Shown here in pieces: positions 1-5,939 of a DNA stretch of 9,756 nucleotides. Source of the stretch: Hyphomicrobiales bacterium. Its GTDB lineage: Bacteria > Pseudomonadota > Alphaproteobacteria > Rhizobiales > Aestuariivirgaceae. The notes beneath the pieces were generated by a model, which saw nothing but the letters and a program-made list of their open reading frames with translations, had not been told where the DNA came from and ran no database searches. Positions within the stretch are counted from its first letter, which is position 1. Each line of letters begins with the position of its first letter. The DNA lies in contig JACMJT010000580.1 of the NCBI GenBank assembly GCA_014380505.1, positions 1 to 9,756 on the forward strand, written 5' to 3'. The position numbers were made by a program, and so were the translations under genes.

Positions 1-573
1 AAGGCCGATAGTGTTGGCGGTCGAGAACAGCCGGAAGGCGGGATGGGGGTGAATGACCTTCGACTGGTCGAGAAGGGTGAGCCGGCCCGCGCTCTCGAGG
101 ATGCGCTGGATCACGAACATCACGTCGGGGCGGCCCGCGTCGTATTCGTCGAAGACAAGCGCCACGTTGTGCTGGTAGGCCCAGGGCAGGATGCCTTCCC
201 GGAATTCGGTGACCTGCTTGCCATCCCGGAGCACGATCGCATCCTTGCCGATCAGGTCGATGCGGCTGATGTGGCTGTCGAGATTGATACGGATGCAGGG
301 CCAGTTGAGGCGGGCTGCGACCTGTTCGATATGGGTCGACTTGCCGGTGCCGTGATAGCCCGAGATCATGACGCGGCGGTTGTAGGCAAAGCCCGCCAGG
401 ATCGCCAGCGTCGTCTCGCGGTTGAAGAGGTAGTCTTCATCGAGTTCAGGCACATGTTCGCTGGCCTGCGAATAGGCGGAAACCTCGAGGTTGGAATCGA
501 AGCCGAAGAGCTGCTTCACCGACACCTTGATGTCGGGCATACCGTAGGCTTCGCCGTTGGCCTTTGCGTTCAT
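1..573 (-). CDS. cobS: Cobaltochelatase subunit CobS, N-terminal part (runs off left edge)
   Basis: CobS is the AAA+ ATPase subunit that, with CobT, powers CobN-catalysed cobalt insertion into hydrogenobyrinic acid a,c-diamide in aerobic cobalamin synthesis (known for the family). The reverse strand is open from an ATG at 573 to base 1, giving 191 residues; family members are about 325-330, so roughly 40% is missing. The protein contains the CobS-type N-terminus (VSVKQLFGFDSN, residues 17-28), the DYLFNRETTLAILAGF block (47-62), a Walker A motif GYHGTGKST (72-80) and a Walker B VALVFDEYD (137-145). The sequence after TANTIGL is outside the window. An in-frame TGA lies just upstream, so 573 is the most distal ATG; an internal Met (residue 12, MPDIKVSV) is an alternative start. 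It follows the J-domain gene by 85 bp on the same strand. Identity is very secure. Confidence 0.96.
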   Translation of the reverse strand, partial: MNAKANGEAYGMPDIKVSVKQLFGFDSNLEVSAYSQASEHVPELDEDYLFNRETTLAILAGFAYNRRVMISGYHGTGKSTHIEQVAARLNWPCIRINLDSHISRIDLIGKDAIVLRDGKQVTEFREGILPWAYQHNVALVFDEYDAGRPDVMFVIQRILESAGRLTLLDQSKVIHPHPAFRLFSTANTIGL

Positions 574-658
574 GTCTTCATCCAGAGTTTCGCGAGCGCG
601 CTTTTTAGACGTTCATACCGTAGGGGGCAAGGCGCGGCTCATATTTTGCGCATGATCG

Positions 659-1261
659 TTAGCAGAATCCGCTGGTCCTCAAAGTATCGTAAGCTTGAAT
701 CACGGCCTTCAGGGTATCTTCGTTGGCGCGGCTGCCGCCATTGGCATCAGGATGGAGGCGTTTCACCAGTTTTTTATACTGGGTCTTGACCGTCTCGGGC
801 GCCGCCTTGTCATCAAGCCCCAAGGCCTGCAGAGCTTTCAACTCTGTATTGCGCAGGGCGCGGCCACTAGGATGGCGGCCCGCCCTGTCCTTTGCCTCGC
901 CTTTCAAATTGAAGGGATCCTCGGCCATGTTCGCGGCCTTGCGGCGGATGCCGCTGACATTGGCATAGGAGTTCTGGCCAAGCTTCCAGGTGGGGCGGTG
1001 GCCGGTGCGGGCGTCCTTCTGGAAGCCCGCGACCTCGTCATCCTTCATGCCGTTGAAGTAATTGTAGGTCTTGTTGTACTGCTGCACATGCTCGGTGCAG
1101 TAGTTAAAGAACTTGTCCTCCTGCCCACGCCCCATGGGCGCCTTGTGGGGGCCAGGCCTCGGGCAGCCTTCCCATTCGCATTGCGGAAACCGGTCACGCG
1201 CCTTGCGCTCCTCGCCGGGCTTGACGCGGATCTTGTCGAAATATTTTGAATCAAGTTTCAT
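659..1261 (-). CDS. J-domain (DnaJ-like) protein with N-terminal Cys/His region
   Basis: A 200-residue protein with a C-terminal J domain (about residues 139-197): ELKALQALGL, a basic helix QYKKLVKRLH, the HPD tripeptide at 170-172 and a final helix TLKAVIQAYDTL. J domains stimulate Hsp70 (DnaK) ATPase, so this is probably a specialised co-chaperone; there is no Gly/Phe region, zinc-finger cluster or substrate-binding domain of full DnaJ. The N-terminal half has C28, C33, C55 and H58 in an arrangement that could bind a metal, which is inference. The open frame extends to an ATG at 1429, but that extension overlaps bolA in antisense, and the conserved-looking MKLDSKYFDKIRVKPGEE begins at 1261, so that start was chosen. 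It lies between cobS and bolA, as in many rhizobia. No obvious Shine-Dalgarno precedes the start. Confidence 0.88.
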   Translation of the reverse strand: MKLDSKYFDKIRVKPGEERKARDRFPQCEWEGCPRPGPHKAPMGRGQEDKFFNYCTEHVQQYNKTYNYFNGMKDDEVAGFQKDARTGHRPTWKLGQNSYANVSGIRRKAANMAEDPFNLKGEAKDRAGRHPSGRALRNTELKALQALGLDDKAAPETVKTQYKKLVKRLHPDANGGSRANEDTLKAVIQAYDTLRTSGFC

Positions 1262-1324
1262 GTGGAGCCAAGTATAGTCATTCCCTAGGCATCCCGCCAC
1301 CGCTTCGTCACAAGGCCAGGCATT
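1262..1324. promoter_or_regulatory. Divergent promoter region between the J-domain gene and bolA
   Basis: This 63-bp gap must hold the 5' signals for both divergent genes unless promoters lie inside the coding sequences. The octamer AGTATAGT at 1271-1278 gives TATACT on the minus strand (1276-1271) and TATAGT on the plus strand (1273-1278), both good -10-like hexamers. No convincing -35 lies at normal spacing for either. The minus-strand hexamer ends only 9 bp before the J-domain ATG, which would give an almost leaderless transcript. AAGGCCAGG (1311-1319) is a plausible ribosome-binding site for bolA. The promoter call is inference only. Confidence 0.3.
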
Positions 1325-2029
1325 ATGACACTGGGTCCGGTCGGACAAAAAATATCGGTGAAGCTCAGCGCCGCATTTGCGCCGCTTGGGCTCGACGTGA
1401 TCGACGAATCCAGCCAGCACCAGGGCCATTCAGGCGCGCGGCCCGATGGTGAAAGCCATTTCCGTGTCAGAATCGTGGCGGAAGCCTTTAGGTCCAAATC
1501 GCGCGTCGAGCAGCACCGCATGGTCAATGCGGCCCTTGCCGAGGAGCTGAAAGAGCGGGTTCATGCCCTCGCCATCGAAGCAGCAGCACCCAACTATGAA
1601 TTCATCGATATCGCCCCGGACGATGGCAGGTTCAAGGAGCTGCTGGCCGCCGCAAAGCTTTCCGCCGCCGATTTGACGGGAAAGGCCAAGCGTTACGTAG
1701 GAATTCTCGACGCGAAGGGAAAGCTGATGTCGGCGGGTGGGTTCGAAAAGTGCGGGACTGATATGCTGCTCTGTTCGGTCGCGGTCGATCCAGCCCTTCG
1801 CGGCCGCAAGCTTGGCCGAACAATTGTTGGCAAGTTGCTTGGCATGGCGGGCGATGAGGGTGTTCACGATGTTTATCTGTTGACGAACACGGCGGCGGAC
1901 TTCTTTGCTGCACTTGGATTCGAGAAGATTTCGCGCGATCGGGTTCCCGCCGCTGTCGCCGCGACCAGTCAGTTCTCAGGGAAAGCCTGCGCTTCGGCAC
2001 AGGCCATGCGGGCAAGGCTCAACGCCTGA
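1325..2029 (+). CDS. BolA family protein fused to an ArsN2-like GNAT acetyltransferase
   Basis: A continuous 234-residue frame with two domains. Residues about 9-87 are a BolA domain: AAFAPLGLDVIDESS, H32, GH (34-35), ESHFRVRIV (43-51), RVEQHRMVNAALAEEL (60-75) and VHALAIEA (79-86). BolA proteins normally end here at 80-100 residues; they pair with monothiol glutaredoxins to handle [2Fe-2S] clusters. The frame instead continues without a stop into a GNAT fold (about 94-233): FKELLAAAKLSAADL, LLCSVAVDPALRGRKLGRTIV (148-168, the acetyl-CoA-binding region) and the ArsN2-like tail VYLLTNTAADFFAALGF followed by VPAAVAATSQFSG. The acetyl-CoA loop reads RGRKLG, with Lys162 where RGxGLG usually has Gly; this substitution is seen in other GNATs. 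No ATG lies between the domains, the first Met after the junction (residue 135) being inside the GNAT fold, so a separate acetyltransferase start is unlikely. The acetylated substrate is unknown. Domain calls are firm; function of the fusion is not. Confidence 0.88.
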   Translation: MTLGPVGQKISVKLSAAFAPLGLDVIDESSQHQGHSGARPDGESHFRVRIVAEAFRSKSRVEQHRMVNAALAEELKERVHALAIEAAAPNYEFIDIAPDDGRFKELLAAAKLSAADLTGKAKRYVGILDAKGKLMSAGGFEKCGTDMLLCSVAVDPALRGRKLGRTIVGKLLGMAGDEGVHDVYLLTNTAADFFAALGFEKISRDRVPAAVAATSQFSGKACASAQAMRARLNA

Positions 2030-3128
2030 TCCGCTCCTCGAAGGCTTCGAGCGTGTCGCCTGGCTGAGCGCGCCGGTGGAAATAGACCTTGCGGGCGAAC
2101 CAGTTCATGGCCGGCGTGCCGATCATCAAATTGTAGAGCCAGTTCGGCGGCCCCATGTCCATCACCCGCCGCAGCGCCAGTTTCATGCCAAAGGACGGCA
2201 GCTCTTTGGCGAGACCTGCCTCCGGCGGTGGGCCGTGGCGGAGAAGATAGTCGGCGATGAGTTGTGCGGAACGGCGTCCGTAGCGAAACGCAAGGCGGAT
2301 GCCGCCCCCGGTCAACGGCGACACGTGACCGGCGGCGTCGCCGATGAGTAGCACGTTCGGCCCCGCGAAAGGCGAGACGGGTCCACCACAGGGAATAAGG
2401 CCACCGCGGCGCTCCTTCACGGCGGCGGCGGAAAAACCGAACAGGTTTTCCGTGCGGGCGAGAAACGCCTTGAGATCGGGCTTGGCGTGCCGGTTGGTGG
2501 CAAGCCCCACCTGAAAGAAACCGGGCGCCGGCGCCACCCAGGCGAGGTAACCGCGGGCCAGATTGGTATCGAGAAAACAGTGGAGGAGGCTGTCATCGGC
2601 GCGAGGCAGGTTTTCATATTCGATCTCCAGCCCGGTGAGGAATTTTTCATTGCGGCCGAGGCCGAAAAGGCGTGCCACCGTCGAGCGCGCGCCATCCGCG
2701 CCGACGAGATAGCGCGTCTGCAAATCGAACTGCGGCAGAAGAAAGCCGCCGTCGATGCGCAGGGCTTGTTCGAGCTTGCGGCCGCAATTGATTTCAGCAC
2801 CGGCCCGGCGGGCTTCCGCCGCAAGCCAGCGGATCAATCCGGCGGTGTCGGTGGTGAGAAAGTAGTAGCCTGGTGCTCGCAGATCGATGGATTTGAGCGA
2901 TGGCGCATAGAGCCGCACGCCGTGAATGGTGCGGGAAAATTGCGGCGGCGTGTCGATTTCCTCACCCGCTTCCTTCACCAGAATGCCGGTGGTGTGGATG
3001 CGCGCGCCGGGGTCCGCCTTCGCCTCGATGACAACGGTGCGAAGGCCGCGGAGTGCGGCGGTACGGGCGCAGACGAGCCCTGCGAAGCTCGCTCCCGCGA
3101 TGACGAGATCAACCTGGCGCGGGTTCAC
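2019..3128 (-). CDS. FAD-dependent oxidoreductase, geranylgeranyl reductase family
   Basis: A 369-residue flavoprotein of the p-hydroxybenzoate-hydroxylase/geranylgeranyl-reductase fold. It has an N-terminal Rossmann dinucleotide site (DLVIAGASFAGL, 7-18, with Ser in place of the second Gly of GxGxxG) and E35 at the end of the second strand. The DG motif LVGADGARSTVAR is at 141-153, and the GD motif with the family's glycine-rich extension, LIGDAAGHVSPLTGGGI, is at 261-277. Relatives reduce isoprenoid side chains of archaeal lipids, chlorophyll or quinones, or hydroxylate substrates; the substrate here cannot be read from sequence. No signal peptide is evident, though the C-terminal part is moderately hydrophobic (NWLYNLMIG). 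The start is GTG at 3128, preceded by GGGTGG, 20 bp inside the end of the CBS gene, implying coupled translation. Its 3' end overlaps bolA-GNAT by 11 bp tail to tail. Confidence 0.85.
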   Translation of the reverse strand: MNPRQVDLVIAGASFAGLVCARTAALRGLRTVVIEAKADPGARIHTTGILVKEAGEEIDTPPQFSRTIHGVRLYAPSLKSIDLRAPGYYFLTTDTAGLIRWLAAEARRAGAEINCGRKLEQALRIDGGFLLPQFDLQTRYLVGADGARSTVARLFGLGRNEKFLTGLEIEYENLPRADDSLLHCFLDTNLARGYLAWVAPAPGFFQVGLATNRHAKPDLKAFLARTENLFGFSAAAVKERRGGLIPCGGPVSPFAGPNVLLIGDAAGHVSPLTGGGIRLAFRYGRRSAQLIADYLLRHGPPPEAGLAKELPSFGMKLALRRVMDMGPPNWLYNLMIGTPAMNWFARKVYFHRRAQPGDTLEAFEERIRR

Positions 3129-3975
3129 CGTCCACCCGTTTCAGCGGCGTCACCTTGATGGACGTGATCTGATGCTTCCGTTTTTTCGTCACCTCAAATT
3201 GAAATCCGTGGAAATTGAAAGTCTGACCGACATCCGGAATCATTCGCGCCTCGTGGATGACGAGTCCCGCCAGCGTTGTCGCTTCCTCGTCGGGAAGTTT
3301 CCAGTGGAAACTGCGGTTGAGATCGCGCACCGGCACTCCGGCATCGACGATGAAGGAACCATCGGGTTTCCGGCGCACGCCGGTCGCCACCGCATCATGC
3401 TCATCCTTGATGTCGCCCACGATCTCCTCGATGATATCCTCAAGGGTGATCAAGCCTTGCAATTCGCCATATTCGTCAACGACTATGGCGAAGTGGGTCC
3501 GGCGCCGCAGGAAGGCGTTGAGCTGGTCGGGAAGGGCGCGGCTGTCGGGCACGAACCATGGGGGACTTAGAATGCCGCCGATTTCGATGGCGGAGGCATC
3601 GCCGCCGTGTTCCTGCAGAGCCGCGAAAAGATTCTTGGCGTGCAGAACCCCGATGATGTTGTCAGGCTTGCCCTTCCAAACGGGGATGCGCGTGTGGCCG
3701 CTTTTCAGCACCTTGGCGATGATTTCCGCCGGGTTATCCGATCCATCGATAAGCGTCATTCTGGTGCGGTGAACCATGACGTCCGATACGGCGAGATCCT
3801 GCAGGCCGAGTATGCCGCCGAGCATATCGCGATTGGTCTTAATGGCATCGTGAGGGGCCGGTACGGTCTGTTTGTTCGAAGTGCCGATGCCTAACATTCG
3901 CAGCGTGGCCGTGAGGGCTCGTCCGATCGCCTCAAGGACGGAGTCGAGGACGGCAACGAGACTACGTACGCTCAT
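3109..3975 (-). CDS. CBS-pair / CorC-HlyC domain protein lacking the DUF21 membrane domain
   Basis: A 288-residue protein of the hemolysin/CorC/CNNM group, linked to Mg2+/Co2+ transport or membrane ion homeostasis. It has a tandem CBS pair (about 64-120 and 135-188; landmarks DVMVHRTRM, HTRIPVW, FAIVVDEYG and LITLEDIIEEIVGDI) and a C-terminal CorC_HlyC transporter-associated domain (about 200-277). CBS pairs usually bind adenine nucleotides. The N-terminus (1-30) is one short, moderately hydrophobic amphipathic segment, not the multi-helix DUF21 domain that, as I recall, rhizobial homologues beside aroB carry (about 430 residues in total). The length instead resembles soluble CorC of E. coli (292 residues). 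The ATG at 3975 lies 14 bp inside the end of aroB, leaving no room for a longer intact form in this frame without deeper overlap. Metal specificity is unknown. Confidence 0.87.
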   Translation of the reverse strand: MSVRSLVAVLDSVLEAIGRALTATLRMLGIGTSNKQTVPAPHDAIKTNRDMLGGILGLQDLAVSDVMVHRTRMTLIDGSDNPAEIIAKVLKSGHTRIPVWKGKPDNIIGVLHAKNLFAALQEHGGDASAIEIGGILSPPWFVPDSRALPDQLNAFLRRRTHFAIVVDEYGELQGLITLEDIIEEIVGDIKDEHDAVATGVRRKPDGSFIVDAGVPVRDLNRSFHWKLPDEEATTLAGLVIHEARMIPDVGQTFNFHGFQFEVTKKRKHQITSIKVTPLKRVDGEPAPG

Positions 3976-5104
3976 TGCTTGTTAAGTCCTCCTTGAGAAA
4001 GGCGAGCACGTCGCCGTCCGCCACATCGCGGGCGATGAAGGCTTCTCCTATGCCGCGAGTGAGAATGAAGGTGAGAGAGCCTTGTGCCTTCTTGTCCTGG
4101 CGCATGAGGGCCGCGAGATTTTCCGGCGACGGCAGGCCACCTGGAATCTCAGAGGTGTGAATCGGCAGGCCCACGCCCTTGAGATGGCGCGCCACGCGAT
4201 TCGCCGTACCGGGCGCGCAAAATTTCTGGCGTTCGGAAAAGCGGAAGGCCTGCACCATGCCGATGGCAATGCCCTCGCCATGGAGCAGGCGCTGGGAATA
4301 ACCCGTCGCGGCTTCGAGCGCATGGCCGAAGGTATGGCCGAGATTGAGCAACGCCCTTTCACCCGTTTCCGTCTCGTCGGCAGCGACGATCCGCGCCTTG
4401 GCCTCGCAACACTTGCGGATCGCATGAATGCGGGCTTGCGTGTCGCCGCGCATGATGGCGTCCGCGGCACCCTCGAGCCATTCAAAAAACCCGGCATCGC
4501 CAAGGAGACCGTACTTCGCCACCTCGGCATAGCCCGCGGCCAGTTCACGGCGCGGCAGGGTGTCGAGCAGGCGAGTGTCGGTGAAAACCGCCGCTGGCTG
4601 ATGGAACGCGCCGATGAGGTTTTTGCCAAGGGTTGAATTGATACCGGTCTTGCCGCCGACGGATGAGTCGACCTGGGCAAGGAGGGTCGTTGGAATCTGG
4701 ATGAAGTCAACGCCGCGCCTTAAAATAGCCGCCGCAAAGCCCGCGAGATCGCCAATCACGCCGCCGCCAAAGGCGATAATGCGGTCTTGACGTTCGATAC
4801 CGGCGGCGAGTAGCCGGTCGCAAAGTTCGGCTAAATGCGTGAAACTCTTGGTTGCCTCACCTGCCGGCAACACGATTGCCGCCGTGCGGATGCCATGGGC
4901 GCCCAGCGAGGCTTCCAGGCTGGCGAGATGGTGGCGGGCCACATTCTCGTCCGTGACGATCGCCGTCACCGGCCGTTTCAACAACGGCTTCACCAATCTC
5001 CCGGCTTCCGCCAAAAGGCCGTCGCCGATGACGATCCCGTAGCTGCGGTTGCCCAGCGCCACGGCGACGCTCTCGCGCCGTTCACTCGCGCTTCTGTCAG
5101 TCAT
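3962..5104 (-). CDS. aroB: 3-dehydroquinate synthase
   Basis: AroB converts DAHP to 3-dehydroquinate, the second shikimate-pathway step, using NAD+ and a divalent metal, in the cytoplasm. The 380-residue length is normal for the family. Visible motifs are PAGEATKSF (80-88), the NAD-binding FGGGVIGDLAGF (112-123), IPTTLLAQVDSSVGGKTGIN (137-156) and NLGHTFGHALE (254-264). The expected metal ligands are E194 (in YAEVAKYG), H257 and H275 (LLHGEGIAIG). All catalytic blocks are present and intact. The ATG at 5104 overlaps the aroK stop in the sequence ATGACTGA (8 bp), so translation is likely coupled. The 3' end overlaps the CBS-protein start by 14 bp; the last residues (TSNERT) extend slightly beyond the usual end. 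Identity is secure. Confidence 0.97.
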   Translation of the reverse strand: MTDRSASERRESVAVALGNRSYGIVIGDGLLAEAGRLVKPLLKRPVTAIVTDENVARHHLASLEASLGAHGIRTAAIVLPAGEATKSFTHLAELCDRLLAAGIERQDRIIAFGGGVIGDLAGFAAAILRRGVDFIQIPTTLLAQVDSSVGGKTGINSTLGKNLIGAFHQPAAVFTDTRLLDTLPRRELAAGYAEVAKYGLLGDAGFFEWLEGAADAIMRGDTQARIHAIRKCCEAKARIVAADETETGERALLNLGHTFGHALEAATGYSQRLLHGEGIAIGMVQAFRFSERQKFCAPGTANRVARHLKGVGLPIHTSEIPGGLPSPENLAALMRQDKKAQGSLTFILTRGIGEAFIARDVADGDVLAFLKEDLTSNERT

Positions 5105-5684
5105 TTTTCAACCGCTCCCAGCCGTCCCACTGGGCCAGAGCCCGGATCACGTCATTCACCATGTGTCCATGCTGTACGTCCCTGCTCTCCACCGTCATAT
5201 CGGCGAGGGAATAGGCAGGATACCTCTTTTCAATGAGATCGCGCATCACGGTTTCCGGATCGGCCGTCTTGAGAAGAGGCCGGCCCTGCCGTTTCATCAC
5301 GCGTTTCATGAGGAGCGGAAGCGGAGCCTTGAGCCAAATGGAAACACCATGGTGCTGGATGCGCGCGCGGGTTTCTTCGTTGATAAAGGCGCCGCCCCCC
5401 GTCGCCAGCACCTGGGCGCCGTTGCCGAGGAGGCGGCCTATCACCTTGCGCTCGCCCTCGCGGAAATAGGCCTCGCCATGGTCGGCAAAAATCTCGGAAA
5501 CGGTTTTGCCCGCCGCCGCCTCGATCTCGTGGTCGGCATCGATAAAGGGAATCCCGAGTTTTTCGGCCAGCCTGCGGCCGACGCTCGACTTTCCGGACCC
5601 CATCAATCCCACCAGAACGACAGGGTGACATCCCAGGCGCTCGCGGACGGTTTCGGCCTCCCTGGCAATGGCACGTCGCGGCAT
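5097..5684 (-). CDS. aroK: Shikimate kinase
   Basis: Shikimate kinase phosphorylates shikimate at O3 with ATP. From the chosen start the protein has 195 residues, with a P-loop GLMGSGKSS (26-34), the shikimate/Mg2+ site D49 and D51 (FIDADHE), R75 in AYFREGE, the GGG loop at 96-98, the lid arginine R135 in QGRPLL and R154 in EKRYPAY. These are the standard AroK residues, and nothing essential is missing. The frame is open upstream to an ATG at 5780, but those 32 extra residues look like translated leader (low complexity, no family resemblance), and the start at 5684 has TTTTGAG just ahead. An N-terminal extension of about 20 residues before the P-loop is common in rhizobial AroK. It is the first gene of the aroK-aroB-CBS-flavoprotein block. 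An inverted repeat covers its ribosome-binding region. Confidence 0.94.
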   Translation of the reverse strand: MPRRAIAREAETVRERLGCHPVVLVGLMGSGKSSVGRRLAEKLGIPFIDADHEIEAAAGKTVSEIFADHGEAYFREGERKVIGRLLGNGAQVLATGGGAFINEETRARIQHHGVSIWLKAPLPLLMKRVMKRQGRPLLKTADPETVMRDLIEKRYPAYSLADMTVESRDVQHGHMVNDVIRALAQWDGWERLKND

Positions 5685-5690
5685 CTGCTC

Positions 5691-5715
5691 AAAACCCCAA
5701 ACTTGACGGGGTTTT
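5691..5715 (-). repeat. Perfect 8-bp inverted repeat over the aroK ribosome-binding region
   Basis: The arms are AAAACCCC (5691-5698) and GGGGTTTT (5708-5715) with a 9-base loop, seen directly. In the aroK mRNA the stem would end 6 bases before the ATG and its distal arm would include the TTTT of the TTTTGAG ribosome-binding region. It could be a translational control hairpin or an operator. As a terminator it makes little sense on the plus strand, since no plus-strand gene ends here. Role is inference. Confidence 0.5.
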
Positions 5716-5795
5716 ATCGCGGCAGGCAGCCCACAGCAAAGGCTTTCCGAAGCGCCGCGAAGCGGGTAAACTTTGGGCAAATCGGGTGGAGCATA

Positions 5796-5939
5796 ATGCC
5801 GGACAGCATTCGTTTTTTGTTAATCGTCGCGTGTTTGGGTGGCGCCGTATATGGAACTGCTTGGGCTCTTGCCAATTTCCCGCCGGAGCAAACGGAGATC
5901 GTAAGGCCGTTGCCGCATGAAAAACTCCGGCCAAAATGA
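5796..5939 (+). CDS. Small single-pass membrane protein upstream of xerD
   Basis: A 47-residue open frame starting at ATG 5796, preceded at 4 bases by GGTGGAG (5785-5791), a good ribosome-binding site. The peptide has one hydrophobic segment (about residues 7-27, FLLIVACLGG through AWALAN), then a polar tail containing NFPPEQTEIVRPLPHEKL. I recall short proteins of this design (one helix, a PPE motif, then a P-(I/L)-P-x-E-(R/K)-(L/F) ending) just upstream of xerD in Rhizobiales, sometimes mislabelled histidine kinase in databases. IVAC (10-13) resembles a lipobox, but the preceding segment is too short for a convincing lipoprotein signal. The last 23 bp overlap the start of xerD, pointing to coupled translation. 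Function unknown. Confidence 0.75.
   Translation: MPDSIRFLLIVACLGGAVYGTAWALANFPPEQTEIVRPLPHEKLRPK

Noticed and set aside
43..789. Long plus-strand open frame (248 codons) opposite cobS
   Set aside because: The opposite strand encodes a clear CobS with Walker A and B motifs; this frame has no recognisable domain and is a GC-rich antisense shadow.
1262..1429. Longer J-domain protein starting at the ATG at 1429
   Set aside because: The extension is antisense to the BolA coding region, whose residues are conserved in character; the family-like start is MKLDSKYF at 1261.
1585..1615. BolA-GNAT join as a frameshift or read-through artefact
   Set aside because: Both domains are in the same frame with no stop and no domain residue missing, so no base error is needed to explain it; only an assembly misjoin would remain, which sequence alone cannot exclude.
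2037..2051. Hairpin CTCGAA/TTCGAG just after the bolA-GNAT stop
   Set aside because: It lies within flavoprotein codons, has no T-tract and only 6 bp of stem, so it is likely codon-driven.
5685..5780. Longer AroK starting at the ATG at 5780
   Set aside because: The extra 32 residues do not look like AroK, include the inverted-repeat leader, and a better-placed ATG with GAG upstream exists at 5684.
5794..5834. Lipoprotein signal in the 47-residue peptide (IVAC at residues 10-13)
   Set aside because: Only nine residues precede the lipobox-like IVAC and the hydrophobic stretch continues well past the Cys, which fits a transmembrane helix better.
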